A stretch of DNA of 64,000 nucleotides from Streptomyces asoensis (GTDB taxonomy: Bacteria; Actinomycetota; Actinomycetes; Streptomycetales; Streptomycetaceae). Below the pieces are notes generated by a model. That model did no database searches and had not been told where the DNA came from. It worked only from the letters and a program-made list of their open reading frames with translations. The stretch lies in assembly GCF_016860545.1 (NCBI RefSeq), contig NZ_BNEB01000005.1:2790001-2854000 (forward strand), given 5' to 3'. Position 1 is the stretch's first letter; every line of letters begins with the position of its first letter. Position numbers and translations under genes: made by a program. Below, piece by piece: positions 48,395 to 56,438 of this stretch.

Positions 48395-50911
48395 TCAAGG
48401 GGCCTCCAGCAGGTCACCCGTTCCGGGGAGGGGCTGGTGGGGGTCGTCGTACAACAGGGTCAGGCCGTCGGCCCAGAAGGACTCCGTACGGCCCGCGCGC
48501 AGCCGCATGCGGAGCTCGTGCACGGCCTCCGGCAGATACCGCGCGCTGGGTGGTTCGGCGATGCCGTCGATCGTGCCGCGGTGGAACTCCCCGCAGACGG
48601 TGTCGGGCCGGCCGCGCCGTCGGCGCCACAGGGCCACGCCGTAGCCCCCGAGCACGATCCGGGCGAGCGCCTCGGCGTCGTCCTCGTAGCGGAGGTCGCC
48701 GTAGCGGCAGAGCACCGGGACGGTCCCGTGCGACAGCGCGCGCAACTCCTCCACGGTCGGTACGGGTTTGCGCAACCCCTCGTCGCAGTCCAGGACTTCG
48801 GCCTTCGCGCGGTGCGCGTGCAGCCAGCGCCAGCGGGCCCGTCGCTCCCGGTCGACGTCGTCCACGTCGTCCGCGTCGTCCGCGTCGTCCACGTAGACCG
48901 CGTCGTCCGCGCCGTACGTGTCGTCCACATCGATCGCACCGTCCGGACCGGCCGGGTCGTCCCGCTCGCCCGCAGAGCGCACGCCGTGCGGATCGCCCGG
49001 CCCGGCGGGACCGCCCGATGGAGCCGGGTGGCGCGCACCGTGCGGGTCGCCCGCACCGGTGCCGCCCCTTCCGTCCGCACCGTTCCCCGGATACGCGAGG
49101 TCCCCCGGGTACGCCCCGACCCCCGCATACGCGCCGTACGCCTCGTCGGGGAGCAGGTCGCGGTCGGCGCAGCGCACGACGAGCGGGCGCTGGGCGCCCA
49201 ACGGCTCGTCGTCGGGCGGCAGTCGCCAGGTGTCGACCTCCAGGCCGAGCAGCGCGTGGGGCAGCGCCACCTGGAGGAGCGCCGGCCTGCCGGGCTCGTC
49301 GCAGTGGCGGAACGCCTCGCCGAGCGGGCCCGCGAGGTGCGCGGGAAGGTCGGCCAGCGGGGTGCGTTCGGCCTCGCGCAGGCGGACCACCTCCCCGCCG
49401 GGCGCGGCCACCGACACCGACCAGTCGCAGCGGTCCGGTTCCCAGCCGCGCAGGACCAGTTCGAGCAGGGCGGAGGGCCGGGCCGCGCTGCCCACGGCAC
49501 CGGCGCCGACGCCCGCACGCGCGCGTGCGTGGGGTCCGCCGCGCCGATGGGGCACGCGCCCGCCGGGACCGCCGGCGGAGTGGGCGCCGCCCCAGAAGGT
49601 GTCGGGGACGTCGTGCTGCGCCTCGTCCCGCCGGCGCAGCCGCTCGATGCGCTGCTCGGCGAGACCGGCCCGGTAGCGGGCGCTCAGCCGCTGCGCGGCC
49701 TGCCACACCCAGACCCACAGGGCCTTCTCGGCGTCCGGGGTGCTCGGCACGACGAACGGGCGCGGAGCGGACATGGCGCGCATCGCGTAGTCGAGGACGA
49801 GTTCCAGCGCGCCGTCGTCACTCGCGCTCTCGTACAGCGCTCCGAGCCCGTCGCGCCAGCCGCGCGGCGCGGGCAGCGGGCTGAGGGTCTGGAAGTCCGG
49901 CAGGGAGTCGAGGATGTCCAGCAGGCCGCGGGTGCTCTGCGGCGGCGGGAGTTCGGCGAGCCGCCCCAGCAGCTGGATCCGCTCGTCCGGACTGAGGGTG
50001 CGGCCCGGCCGTGCGCCGAGGCGGCCCTGTACGTCGGTCCAGGTCTGGCGCCGGGAGGCCGGATGGCGCTGCCGGTCGCGGTGGTAACGGTCGTGGGCGT
50101 GGAAGACGGCCTGGTAGAGGTCGCCGTGCTCGGCCCGCACCGCCTCCGCGGGGACGCGCAGGGTGCGCAGCTGCTCGATCCCGGTCGACGTGCCGCCCGG
50201 ACGGTGGTCCGAGCGTGCCTTGAGAACCCCGATCACCTCTCCGCGCACGGGGTCGATCACCGGGCCGCCCGAGACGCCGTACGGCAGGTCGTTGTCGCCC
50301 AGCCGCATCTGCACGTCCGACGACCAGCCGCCGATGGTGCCCTGCACGGTGAGGGTGCCGTCCATGACCTGTAAGCGGCCCTCGTTCTCCGTCCAGCCGG
50401 CGTAGAGCACGCGCCCCTCGCCGTAGTAGGCGGCGGGGCGCTCGGAGACGTAGACGCACTCGTGGTCGTCGACGGGTTCGGTGAGCTGGACGAGGGCCAG
50501 ATCCGGGGCGGGCCAGTTGCCGACGGGCAGCCGGTCGGCGGCGGGCGGCCCCCACTCGGCGCGGCCGGCCGGTTCGGCACCGTCGGCCCGGGCGCCTCGA
50601 CCGGTCCGGTCGGTCAGGTCGGGGAGCGTCGCCACCACCCGCCCGGGGGCGGAGGACGTACCGCGCCCCGGTGCCGTCTCGTACACCACGGCGACCTCGC
50701 CCCCCTCCCCGCCGCAGGCCACATGTGCGCAGGTCAGAACCCAGTTGGGGGCGACGAAGAAGCCGCTCCCGAGGAACGTGCCGGGCTCCTCCAGGGCATA
50801 CCCGACGACCGGGCGATGAATGCGCACGGTCGCCGCCACGACGAGTCCACGCAGCGCACGGCGGGCCGCATCGAACGCGTTCGATGCGCCCGGGGCGTGC
50901 CCGCCCGTCAC
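48395..50911 (-). CDS. Trypsin-like serine protease with VMAP-like C-terminus, TTA codon
   Basis: An 838-residue protein without a signal peptide. The N-terminal trypsin domain has a full catalytic triad: His63 (LTCAHV), Asp137 (DLALVQL) and Ser214 (YGVSGGPVI). A helical middle follows (TLSPDERIQLLGRLAELPPP; residues about 290-480), with an Asp/Ala-rich low-complexity segment after it. The C-terminal part (FWADGLTLLYDDP) has the look of the VMAP-C effector-coupled domain. GTG 50911 overlaps the previous stop (GTGA). Codon 180 is TTA (50374-50372). It is the predicted effector of the MoxR/vWA module: an intracellular protease kept silent until triggered. Confidence 0.85.
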   Translation of the reverse strand: MTGGHAPGASNAFDAARRALRGLVVAATVRIHRPVVGYALEEPGTFLGSGFFVAPNWVLTCAHVACGGEGGEVAVVYETAPGRGTSSAPGRVVATLPDLTDRTGRGARADGAEPAGRAEWGPPAADRLPVGNWPAPDLALVQLTEPVDDHECVYVSERPAAYYGEGRVLYAGWTENEGRLQVMDGTLTVQGTIGGWSSDVQMRLGDNDLPYGVSGGPVIDPVRGEVIGVLKARSDHRPGGTSTGIEQLRTLRVPAEAVRAEHGDLYQAVFHAHDRYHRDRQRHPASRRQTWTDVQGRLGARPGRTLSPDERIQLLGRLAELPPPQSTRGLLDILDSLPDFQTLSPLPAPRGWRDGLGALYESASDDGALELVLDYAMRAMSAPRPFVVPSTPDAEKALWVWVWQAAQRLSARYRAGLAEQRIERLRRRDEAQHDVPDTFWGGAHSAGGPGGRVPHRRGGPHARARAGVGAGAVGSAARPSALLELVLRGWEPDRCDWSVSVAAPGGEVVRLREAERTPLADLPAHLAGPLGEAFRHCDEPGRPALLQVALPHALLGLEVDTWRLPPDDEPLGAQRPLVVRCADRDLLPDEAYGAYAGVGAYPGDLAYPGNGADGRGGTGAGDPHGARHPAPSGGPAGPGDPHGVRSAGERDDPAGPDGAIDVDDTYGADDAVYVDDADDADDVDDVDRERRARWRWLHAHRAKAEVLDCDEGLRKPVPTVEELRALSHGTVPVLCRYGDLRYEDDAEALARIVLGGYGVALWRRRRGRPDTVCGEFHRGTIDGIAEPPSARYLPEAVHELRMRLRAGRTESFWADGLTLLYDDPHQPLPGTGDLLEAP

Positions 50912-51462
50912 GCGGCGCCCCCGGCCGCGGTGCCGTCGGCGCCCCCGTGCATCGGCGCGCCGGGGGACGCGCCCGCGCGCCGGACCTGGCCGGACGACGC
51001 CCCGCCACGCGCGTGTGCGTCCGACGCGGGAGCGGGGGGTGCGGCCGGAGGCGGGCCGGGAGGCGTCTGCGGGGAGGCGTCCGAGGTGGCATCCGGGGTC
51101 GCATCCAGGTCCGGCGGGCCGCTGTTCCAGGTGAGGGTGACGGTGATGCCGGCCTTGGCCTCTCCGTCCGCGAGCAGACCCACGACCTTCCCGGCCTTGG
51201 CCGTCAGCTCGATGCCGAACTCGACGCTCACCTCGTCGGGCCGGACCGCGCGCAGCGGCTCGGCGAGCGACCGCGCGACGCCCGTCACGAGCGCGTGCAG
51301 GCTCTCCACGCTCGCCTCGACGCGCTCCGCGAACCCGGTGTCGCTGTACGACAGCCGCCCGGGCGGCGCGGCCAGTTCCCCCGCTCCCGAGATCCGCGCC
51401 CATACGGGCGTTCCGTCCGGCAGCGCGATACGCGCCACCCTCGTCACGTCCTCGCCTCTCAT
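50908..51462 (-). CDS. Trypco1-like small protein (CU044_2847 type), module A
   Basis: A 184-residue protein. Residues 1-115 form the Trypco1-like domain (RPDEVSVEFGIELTAKAGK, then ADGEAKAGITVTLTW), which co-occurs with trypsin-like effectors, as here. The last 70 residues are Pro/Ala/Gly-rich and disordered. ATG 51462 has GGGGGAG 4 nt upstream and is the first gene of the whole minus-strand block. It is divergent from the DUF6104-type gene (238-nt gap). Likely an adaptor or inhibitor of the protease that follows with a 4-nt overlap. Confidence 0.78.
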   Translation of the reverse strand: MRGEDVTRVARIALPDGTPVWARISGAGELAAPPGRLSYSDTGFAERVEASVESLHALVTGVARSLAEPLRAVRPDEVSVEFGIELTAKAGKVVGLLADGEAKAGITVTLTWNSGPPDLDATPDATSDASPQTPPGPPPAAPPAPASDAHARGGASSGQVRRAGASPGAPMHGGADGTAAGGAA

Positions 51463-51699
51463 GACACTCCCCCGTTCTCCCCGGTCCCCCCGGACCGGCT
51501 CACCCCGGTGCGCGCCGCGGCCGTGCGTTGCGGCCGCGGCGGGGATCCCGGCGGCCCGCGGGACGCCCTCCCCCTGCGCCTATCCTTTTCCTGTCCCCTC
51601 CCTACCGGAGAGCGGATCTCTTCCTCCCCTCACAGGAACAAGGGTCCTTCCCCCGAGGGGGGATCCCTATCCCTGCGACAGACCCACGGAGCACGATCC

Positions 51700-51879
51700 A
51701 TGTACTTCACCGATCGCGGAATCGAGGAACTCGAGAAGCGGCGCGGCGAGGAGGAAGTCACCTTCGAGTGGCTCGCCGAGCAGCTGCGGACGTTCGTCGA
51801 CCTCAACCCGGACTTCGAAGTACCGGTGGAGCGGCTGGCGACCTGGCTGGCGCGCCTGGACGACGAGGACGACGAGTAG
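51700..51879 (+). CDS. Small DUF6104-type protein
   Basis: A 59-residue acidic helical protein (MYFTDRGIEELEKRRGEEEV, with C-terminus LDDEDDE). I recognise it as the short Streptomyces family DUF6104. No function is known. ATG 51700; upstream GGAGCACG is a weak ribosome site. It is followed by a hairpin terminator at 52005-52033, so it is monocistronic. Confidence 0.8.
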   Translation: MYFTDRGIEELEKRRGEEEVTFEWLAEQLRTFVDLNPDFEVPVERLATWLARLDDEDDE

Positions 51880-51913
51880 CCGTCCGACGACGCCGGACGC
51901 CAGAGCCAGACGA

Positions 51914-51941
51914 CAGACGGCAGACGGCAGACGGCAGACGG
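51914..51941. repeat. Four tandem CAGACGG units
   Basis: A 7-bp unit is repeated four times without spacers just after the DUF6104-type gene. It is too short and spacer-free for a CRISPR; probably slippage. Confidence 0.8.
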
Positions 51942-52004
51942 GACACAGCGGGCCGCGGCCCGCAGGCGGGAACGGGCGGGCGGGCCGTTCGCACGGTCCA
52001 CCGC

Positions 52005-52033
52005 GAAAGGGGCGTCCTCCGGGCGCCCCTTTC
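52005..52033 (+). terminator. Terminator after the DUF6104-type gene
   Basis: GAAAGGGGCG and CGCCCCTTTC form perfect 10-bp arms around a 9-nt loop. The gap up to 52159 also carries the promoter and operator of the DUF4097 operon. Confidence 0.75.
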
Positions 52034-52072
52034 CCGTGCGCCGAGGCGGGCGTGAGCACCCGAACGGGTGTC

Positions 52073-52121
52073 TTGACTTTCCGTGTCCGCGATATATCGT
52101 GTTTGACAGGAGACGCGATAT
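52073..52121 (+). promoter_or_regulatory. Candidate promoter and PadR operator before DUF4097/padR
   Basis: TTGACT (52073-52078) lies 16 nt before TATCGT (52095-52100). The -10 region is embedded in a perfect palindrome CGATATATCG (52090-52099), and a half-site GCGATAT recurs at 52115-52121. AT-rich palindromes in this GC background next to a padR gene suggest an autoregulatory operator. Confidence 0.55.
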
Positions 52122-52159
52122 GGCGTGTCCTGCCCGCCGCCGTGGAGGAGGTCCGCGCC

Positions 52160-53155
52160 ATGTCCGAATGGTCCGTCGCAGAGCCGAGGAAGCTCTCTTT
52201 CGACGAGCCCGTGAACGAACTGCACGTGCGCATCGTCGACGGCACGGTGAACGTCGTGGGCACCGACGAGGCCGTCGCCCGTCTGGAGGTCTCGCGGCTC
52301 GAGGGGCCGCCCCTGGTGGTGAGCCATCAGGACGGGAACCTGACGGTGGCGTACGAGGACCTGCCCTGGAAGGGCTTCCTCAAGTGGCTCGACCGCAAGG
52401 GCTGGCGGCGCAGCGCCGTGGTCTCGCTGGCCGTGCCGGCCGGCACCCGCGTGGAGGTGGGCGTGGTGAGCGCGGGGGCGGTGGTCTCCGGCATCGACGG
52501 CCACGCGGAGGTGAAGGGGGTCAATGGCGACACGACCCTCGTGGGACTCGCCGGCCCGGTGCGCGCGGACACCGTCTCCGGAAGCGTGGAGGCACAGGCG
52601 CTCACCGGCGACCTTCGGTTCAACTCCGTGTCGGGCGACCTGACCGTGGTCGAGGCGGGCTCCTCGGTGAAGGCGGACTCCGTGAGCGGCTCGATGATCG
52701 TCGACCTCGACCCCACGAGCCGCCCGACGACGATCGACCTGACCAGCGTCTCCGGGGAGATCGCCATCCGGCTCCCCCACCCGGCGGACGCGCGGGTGGA
52801 GGCGAACACCGCCAGCGGCTCGGTCTCCAACGCCTTCGAGGACCTCAAGGTCAGCGGCCAGTGGGGCGCCAAGCGCATCACCGGCCGGCTGGGCGCGGGC
52901 AACGGCACCCTGAAGGCGACGACGGTCACCGGTTCGATCGCCCTGCTGCGACGGCCCGCGACCGACGAGACGGCACAGGCCCCCCGGGACGGCACGGCGG
53001 GCGACGCGTGGGAACACGCGACGCAGGACGCGAGGGACGACGGGCGGCAGCCGAAGGCACCGGCCGGCTCGGGGGACAATGCCGATTCCGGCCCGGGCGG
53101 CGAGAGCTCCTCCGGCTACCCGGCCGACAGCACGACCGACAAGAAGGTGCTCTGA
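52160..53155 (+). CDS. DUF4097-family beta-repeat protein
   Basis: A 331-residue protein made of short repeated strands of the DUF4097 type: NGDTTL, VSGSVEAQALTGDLRF, VSGDLTVVEAG, VSGSMIVDL, VSGEIAIRLP, ASGSVSN, VTGSIAL. These stack into a right-handed beta-solenoid-like fold. No signal peptide or anchor, so it is probably cytoplasmic. The C-terminal 60 residues are polar and disordered. ATG 52160 follows GGAGG. The padR gene starts 1 nt after its stop. DUF4097/PadR pairs are common in actinobacteria, often linked to envelope stress; the exact role is unknown. Confidence 0.85.
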   Translation: MSEWSVAEPRKLSFDEPVNELHVRIVDGTVNVVGTDEAVARLEVSRLEGPPLVVSHQDGNLTVAYEDLPWKGFLKWLDRKGWRRSAVVSLAVPAGTRVEVGVVSAGAVVSGIDGHAEVKGVNGDTTLVGLAGPVRADTVSGSVEAQALTGDLRFNSVSGDLTVVEAGSSVKADSVSGSMIVDLDPTSRPTTIDLTSVSGEIAIRLPHPADARVEANTASGSVSNAFEDLKVSGQWGAKRITGRLGAGNGTLKATTVTGSIALLRRPATDETAQAPRDGTAGDAWEHATQDARDDGRQPKAPAGSGDNADSGPGGESSSGYPADSTTDKKVL

Positions 53156-53156
53156 C

Positions 53157-54347
53157 ATGCCTCCCGTCTTCGCCCACGGCCGCCTCCGTCTCTACCTGCT
53201 GAAGCTGCTGGACGAGGCGCCGCGCCACGGCTACGAGGTGATCCGCCTCCTCGAAGAACGCTTCCAGGGGCTCTACGCGCCGTCGGCGGGCACGGTCTAC
53301 CCCCGCCTGGCCAAGCTGGAGGCCGAGGGGCTGGTCACCCACACCACCGAGGGCGGCCGCAAGGTGTACGCCATCACGGACGCGGGCCGGGCCGAGCTGG
53401 CGGACCGCAGCGGCGAACTGGCCGACCTGGAGCTCGAGATCCGTGAGTCGGTCGCCGAACTGGCCGCCGAGATCCGGGCCGACGTGCGCGGCGCGGCGGG
53501 CGACCTGCGCCGCGAGATGCGGGCGGCGGCCACCGAGGCCCGCCGGGGTGGCGGGACCGGTTCGGCGCACCGCGCCGCACCCGGCGAGTACGGGGAGTCC
53601 GGGGAGTCCGGGGAGTACGGCGACAAGGAGTCGTGGCGCGCCGCCAAGGAGGAGATGCGCCGCGTCAAGCAGGAGTGGAAGGAACAGGCGCGCCGGGCCA
53701 AGGACGAGAGCCGCCGGGCCCGTGAGGAGGCCCAGCGGGCCCGCCGCCAGGCCAAGGAGGCGCAGGAACACGCCCGTTCGCAGGCCCAGGAAGAGGTGCA
53801 GCGCATCGCACGCCGGGTCCAGGAACAGGTCCAGGACCACTTCGCCCGGGGCGACTGGCCCACCGGGGTCCGGGAGGGCCTGACGGAACTCGCCAAGGAG
53901 TTCGGCGAGTTCGGCAAGGACTTCGGAAGGGAGTACGGCAAGGACTTCGGCTTCGGGCGCACGGGTACGACGGGCGCGACGGGCGCGACGGGTCCGAGGA
54001 AGACCGCGGGCCCGGAACAGCCCCGCACCCCGGAGCCTCCCGGCGCCCCGGCCCAGGGCGCCCCCACCACGGACGCGTCCCGCGGCCCGGCCGGCACCAC
54101 TGCGGCGCCGGAGTACTCCGTCACCTCGGATGACTTCCCCGCCGCGTACGAGCCGGCATGGGCCCACGAGGAAACCGGCGGTGAGCCGACACGCGATCTG
54201 GACCGTCTCCTGGACCGCTTCCGGGACGACATCCGCGACGCCGCCCGCGACCACGGCGTCACGGCGGACCAGCTCCGCGAGGCGCGCCGCCACCTGTCCA
54301 CGGCGGCGGCACACATCGGAGTGATACTCCGGTCCCCCGGGGTGTGA
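53157..54347 (+). CDS. PadR-family regulator with long coiled-coil extension
   Basis: A 396-residue protein. Residues 1-85 are a PadR winged helix (LYLLKLLDEAPRHGYEVIRL, then SAGTVYPRLAKLEAEGLV). The unusual part is the rest: a long charged coiled coil (about 85-250; RRAREEAQRARRQAKEAQEH), a glycine/phenylalanine segment with repeats (EFGEFGKDFGREYGKDFGFG), a Pro/Thr-rich linker and a final helix pair. Normal PadR proteins are 100-200 residues. It is likely to repress its own operon through the palindrome upstream of the DUF4097 gene. The extension may sense a partner, possibly the DUF4097 protein. Confidence 0.88.
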   Translation: MPPVFAHGRLRLYLLKLLDEAPRHGYEVIRLLEERFQGLYAPSAGTVYPRLAKLEAEGLVTHTTEGGRKVYAITDAGRAELADRSGELADLELEIRESVAELAAEIRADVRGAAGDLRREMRAAATEARRGGGTGSAHRAAPGEYGESGESGEYGDKESWRAAKEEMRRVKQEWKEQARRAKDESRRAREEAQRARRQAKEAQEHARSQAQEEVQRIARRVQEQVQDHFARGDWPTGVREGLTELAKEFGEFGKDFGREYGKDFGFGRTGTTGATGATGPRKTAGPEQPRTPEPPGAPAQGAPTTDASRGPAGTTAAPEYSVTSDDFPAAYEPAWAHEETGGEPTRDLDRLLDRFRDDIRDAARDHGVTADQLREARRHLSTAAAHIGVILRSPGV

Positions 54348-54393
54348 CACCCGCGCGCAGGACCCGGGGCGGCGCCGGAGGTCCCGGCCGGTC

Positions 54394-55002
54394 TCAGCTC
54401 GCCTCGGCCTGCGGACCGGTGCCGGTCCCGGGGCGGCCCCCTCGGTCCTGCTCGCCGTAGAGCACCCGGGTCAGGGACGCGTGCGTGACGCCGTGGTCGG
54501 CGAGGACCTCCGAGGGCACGCCGCGGCGGACGGTCAGCGCGAGCAGCAGATGCTCGTCGCCGATGCGCCGTTCGCCGTGCGCGACGGCGACGCGCAGGGT
54601 TCCCGTCAGCAGTTCCTTGGCGCCGCGGGCGAACGGCCGGCGCCCGGTCCGTCCGCCCAGGAGGCCGCTCCGGCCGGCCGCGGCCAGCGCGCCCTCGCCG
54701 TGCGTCTCCTCGACCCGGGACACGATCTCCGTCAGGTCGATGCCCAGGCCGGACAGGGCGTCCGCGTCGGCGCGGCTCAGTCCGCCGCGACGGCGCGTCT
54801 CGTCCAGGTCCCGCAACAGCGCCGTCCGTCCGCCGGGCGGCAGCCCGAGCGAGGCCAGCGCGAAGGAACCGCGACTGCCCTCCCGGTCGAGCAGGGACAG
54901 CAGCACATGGGTCTCCTCGACCCGGGCCGCGCCTTCCCGCTCGGCATGCCCCACCGCGCCCTCGACCACCGCACGGGCGTCCTTCGTGAACCGCTCGAAC
55001 AT
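54394..55002 (-). CDS. Stand-alone Clp N-domain protein
   Basis: A 202-residue protein consisting of two Clp-N repeats (FERFTKDARAVVEGAVGHAE with HVLLSLLDREGS; then RPFARGAKELLTGTLRVAVA with DEHLLLALTVRRG) and no AAA+ module. Clp N-domains dock substrates and adaptors on ClpC/ClpB. A free-standing copy could be an adaptor, decoy or antibiotic-binding shield. ATG 55002 overlaps the upstream HTH gene stop (ATGA) and has GGGAGG in that gene. Co-expressed with the regulator. Confidence 0.85.
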   Translation of the reverse strand: MFERFTKDARAVVEGAVGHAEREGAARVEETHVLLSLLDREGSRGSFALASLGLPPGGRTALLRDLDETRRRGGLSRADADALSGLGIDLTEIVSRVEETHGEGALAAAGRSGLLGGRTGRRPFARGAKELLTGTLRVAVAHGERRIGDEHLLLALTVRRGVPSEVLADHGVTHASLTRVLYGEQDRGGRPGTGTGPQAEAS

Positions 55003-55211
55003 CAATGCCTCCCGTACTTCTTGTGCACGGCCTGCCTGGTGACCCCGAGTTCCGCGGCGATCTCCTGCCACGACCAGCCCTGGTTGCGCGCACTGCGCAC
55101 CTGCACCGCCTCCAGCTGCTCCAGCAGCCTGCGCAGCGCGGCGACGGCCCGCAGGCCCACCCGTGGATCGCGGTCACCGGCCCGCTCGGCGAGATCCGTT
55201 GCTTCGGTCAT
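55002..55211 (-). CDS. Small HTH regulator of the Clp-N operon
   Basis: A 69-residue protein: a helical N-terminus (LRAVAALRRLLEQLEAVQV) and a C-terminal helix-turn-helix (WSWQEIAAELGVTRQAVHKK). ATG 55211 has no ribosome site and lies 7 nt after a near-consensus -10, so it should be a leaderless message. Two palindromes cover its promoter, which makes autoregulation very likely. In-frame ATG 55247 would start inside the -35 and is rejected. Confidence 0.85.
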   Translation of the reverse strand: MTEATDLAERAGDRDPRVGLRAVAALRRLLEQLEAVQVRSARNQGWSWQEIAAELGVTRQAVHKKYGRH

Positions 55212-55259
55212 ACATGTCAACCTACGTTGACATGTGACCCCTGTCAACCATGGTTGACA
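55212..55259 (-). promoter_or_regulatory. Leaderless promoter with two palindromic operators
   Basis: On the minus strand, TTGACA is followed after 17 nt by TAGGTT, and after 7 more nt by the ATG at 55211. Palindrome 1 (55212-55235) has 10-bp arms, ACATGTCAAC and GTTGACATGT, with a 4-nt centre, and covers the -10. Palindrome 2 (55242-55259) is the perfect 18-mer TGTCAACCATGGTTGACA and covers the -35. Both share the half-site TGTCAAC, as expected for one repressor bound twice. Confidence 0.85.
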
Positions 55260-55324
55260 TCACCGGCATGCGAAAGGCGGGCCCGGGAATCCCGGACCCG
55301 CCCGTCGGAGGCCGAGGCGGAGGC

Positions 55325-56290
55325 TCAGCCGCCGGTCAGCACGATCTTGCCGAACTGGTCGCCGGAGGCGAGCCGTTCGAAGCCCTCCCGGGCCCGGTCG
55401 AGCGGCAGCACCTCGTCGATGACGGGGCGGACGCCGGTGGCGGCACAGAAGGACAGCAGGTCCTCCAGCTCGTCCTTGGTGCCCATCGTGGAGCCGACGA
55501 CCTTCAGCTCCAGGAAGAAGATCCGGGTCAGCTCCGCGTGCGAGGGACGGTCACCGCTGGTGGCGCCGGAGATGACGAGCGTGCCGCCGGGCCGCAGGGA
55601 CTTCACCGAGTGCGACCAGGTGGCCGCGCCCACGGTCTCGATGACGGCGTCCACCCGCTGCGGCAGCCGCGCACCGGGCTCCACGGCCTCCACGGCGCCG
55701 AGCTCCAGGGCCCGCTTGCGCTTGGCCTCGTCCCTGCTGGTGGCGAAGACCCGCAGCCCGGCGGCCTTGCCCAGCACGATCGCCGCCGTGGCGACACCGC
55801 CCCCGGCGCCCTGGACGAGCACGGAGTCACCGGGCCGCACCCCGGCGTTGGTGAAGAGCATGCGGTAGGCCGTCAGCCAGGCCGTGGGCAGACAGGCGGC
55901 CTCCTCGAAGGAGAGTTCCCTGGGCTTCGGCAGGATGTTCCACGTCGGCACGGCGACCTGCTCGGCGAAGGTGCCCTGGTAGCGCTCGGTGAGGATGGAA
56001 CGGGGCTCGTCCGGTCCGACCCCGTGGCCGCTCTGGCCGATGACGGAGTGCAGGACGACCTCGTTGCCGTCCTCGTCGATCCCGGCGGCGTCACAGCCGA
56101 GGATCATCGGCAGCCGGCCCTCCGGGAGACCGACGCCCCGGAGCGACCAGAGGTCGTGATGGTTGAGGGAGGCGGCCCTTACACGGACGGTGCTCCAGCC
56201 GGGCCGGGCCTCGGGGGCCGGACGCTCCCCCAACTCCAGGCCGGTGAGCGGCTGGTCGCGGTCGATTCGGGCGGCATAGGCGGCGAACAT
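55325..56290 (-). CDS. MDR-family quinone oxidoreductase-like dehydrogenase
   Basis: A 321-residue medium-chain dehydrogenase/reductase. The N-terminal GroES-like domain has SLNHHDLWSLRG and PMILGCDAAGIV-like GCDAAG. The NAD(P)-binding loop is VLVQGAGGGVATAAIVLG, and the C-terminus is typical (GKIVLTGG). The GHExxGxV zinc site of alcohol dehydrogenases is absent, so it is probably a zinc-independent quinone/enone reductase. ATG 56290 follows TAGGGT by 7 nt, so the message is probably leaderless. The 5' extension to 56416 is not coding-like. Confidence 0.85.
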   Translation of the reverse strand: MFAAYAARIDRDQPLTGLELGERPAPEARPGWSTVRVRAASLNHHDLWSLRGVGLPEGRLPMILGCDAAGIDEDGNEVVLHSVIGQSGHGVGPDEPRSILTERYQGTFAEQVAVPTWNILPKPRELSFEEAACLPTAWLTAYRMLFTNAGVRPGDSVLVQGAGGGVATAAIVLGKAAGLRVFATSRDEAKRKRALELGAVEAVEPGARLPQRVDAVIETVGAATWSHSVKSLRPGGTLVISGATSGDRPSHAELTRIFFLELKVVGSTMGTKDELEDLLSFCAATGVRPVIDEVLPLDRAREGFERLASGDQFGKIVLTGG

Positions 56291-56438
56291 GGGACCGACC
56301 CTAGGTTCCGGGCCGGACGAGCGAAACCGGACGGCCGTGTGACACATGCCCTCTTGCACATGCCGACCATCACCCGGGTGGGTGACCGCATGGGCAAAGA
56401 AATGGCCCCGCCGCAACCGGCGGGGCCATCGATCCGCG

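Noticed and set aside
28696..51462. Mobile element or genomic island with att sites
   Set aside because: No integrase, transposase, tRNA gene or flanking direct repeat was found at either end; composition shifts only mildly.
51914..51941. Tandem CAGACGG units as a possible CRISPR
   Set aside because: Seven-base units with no spacers and no cas genes.
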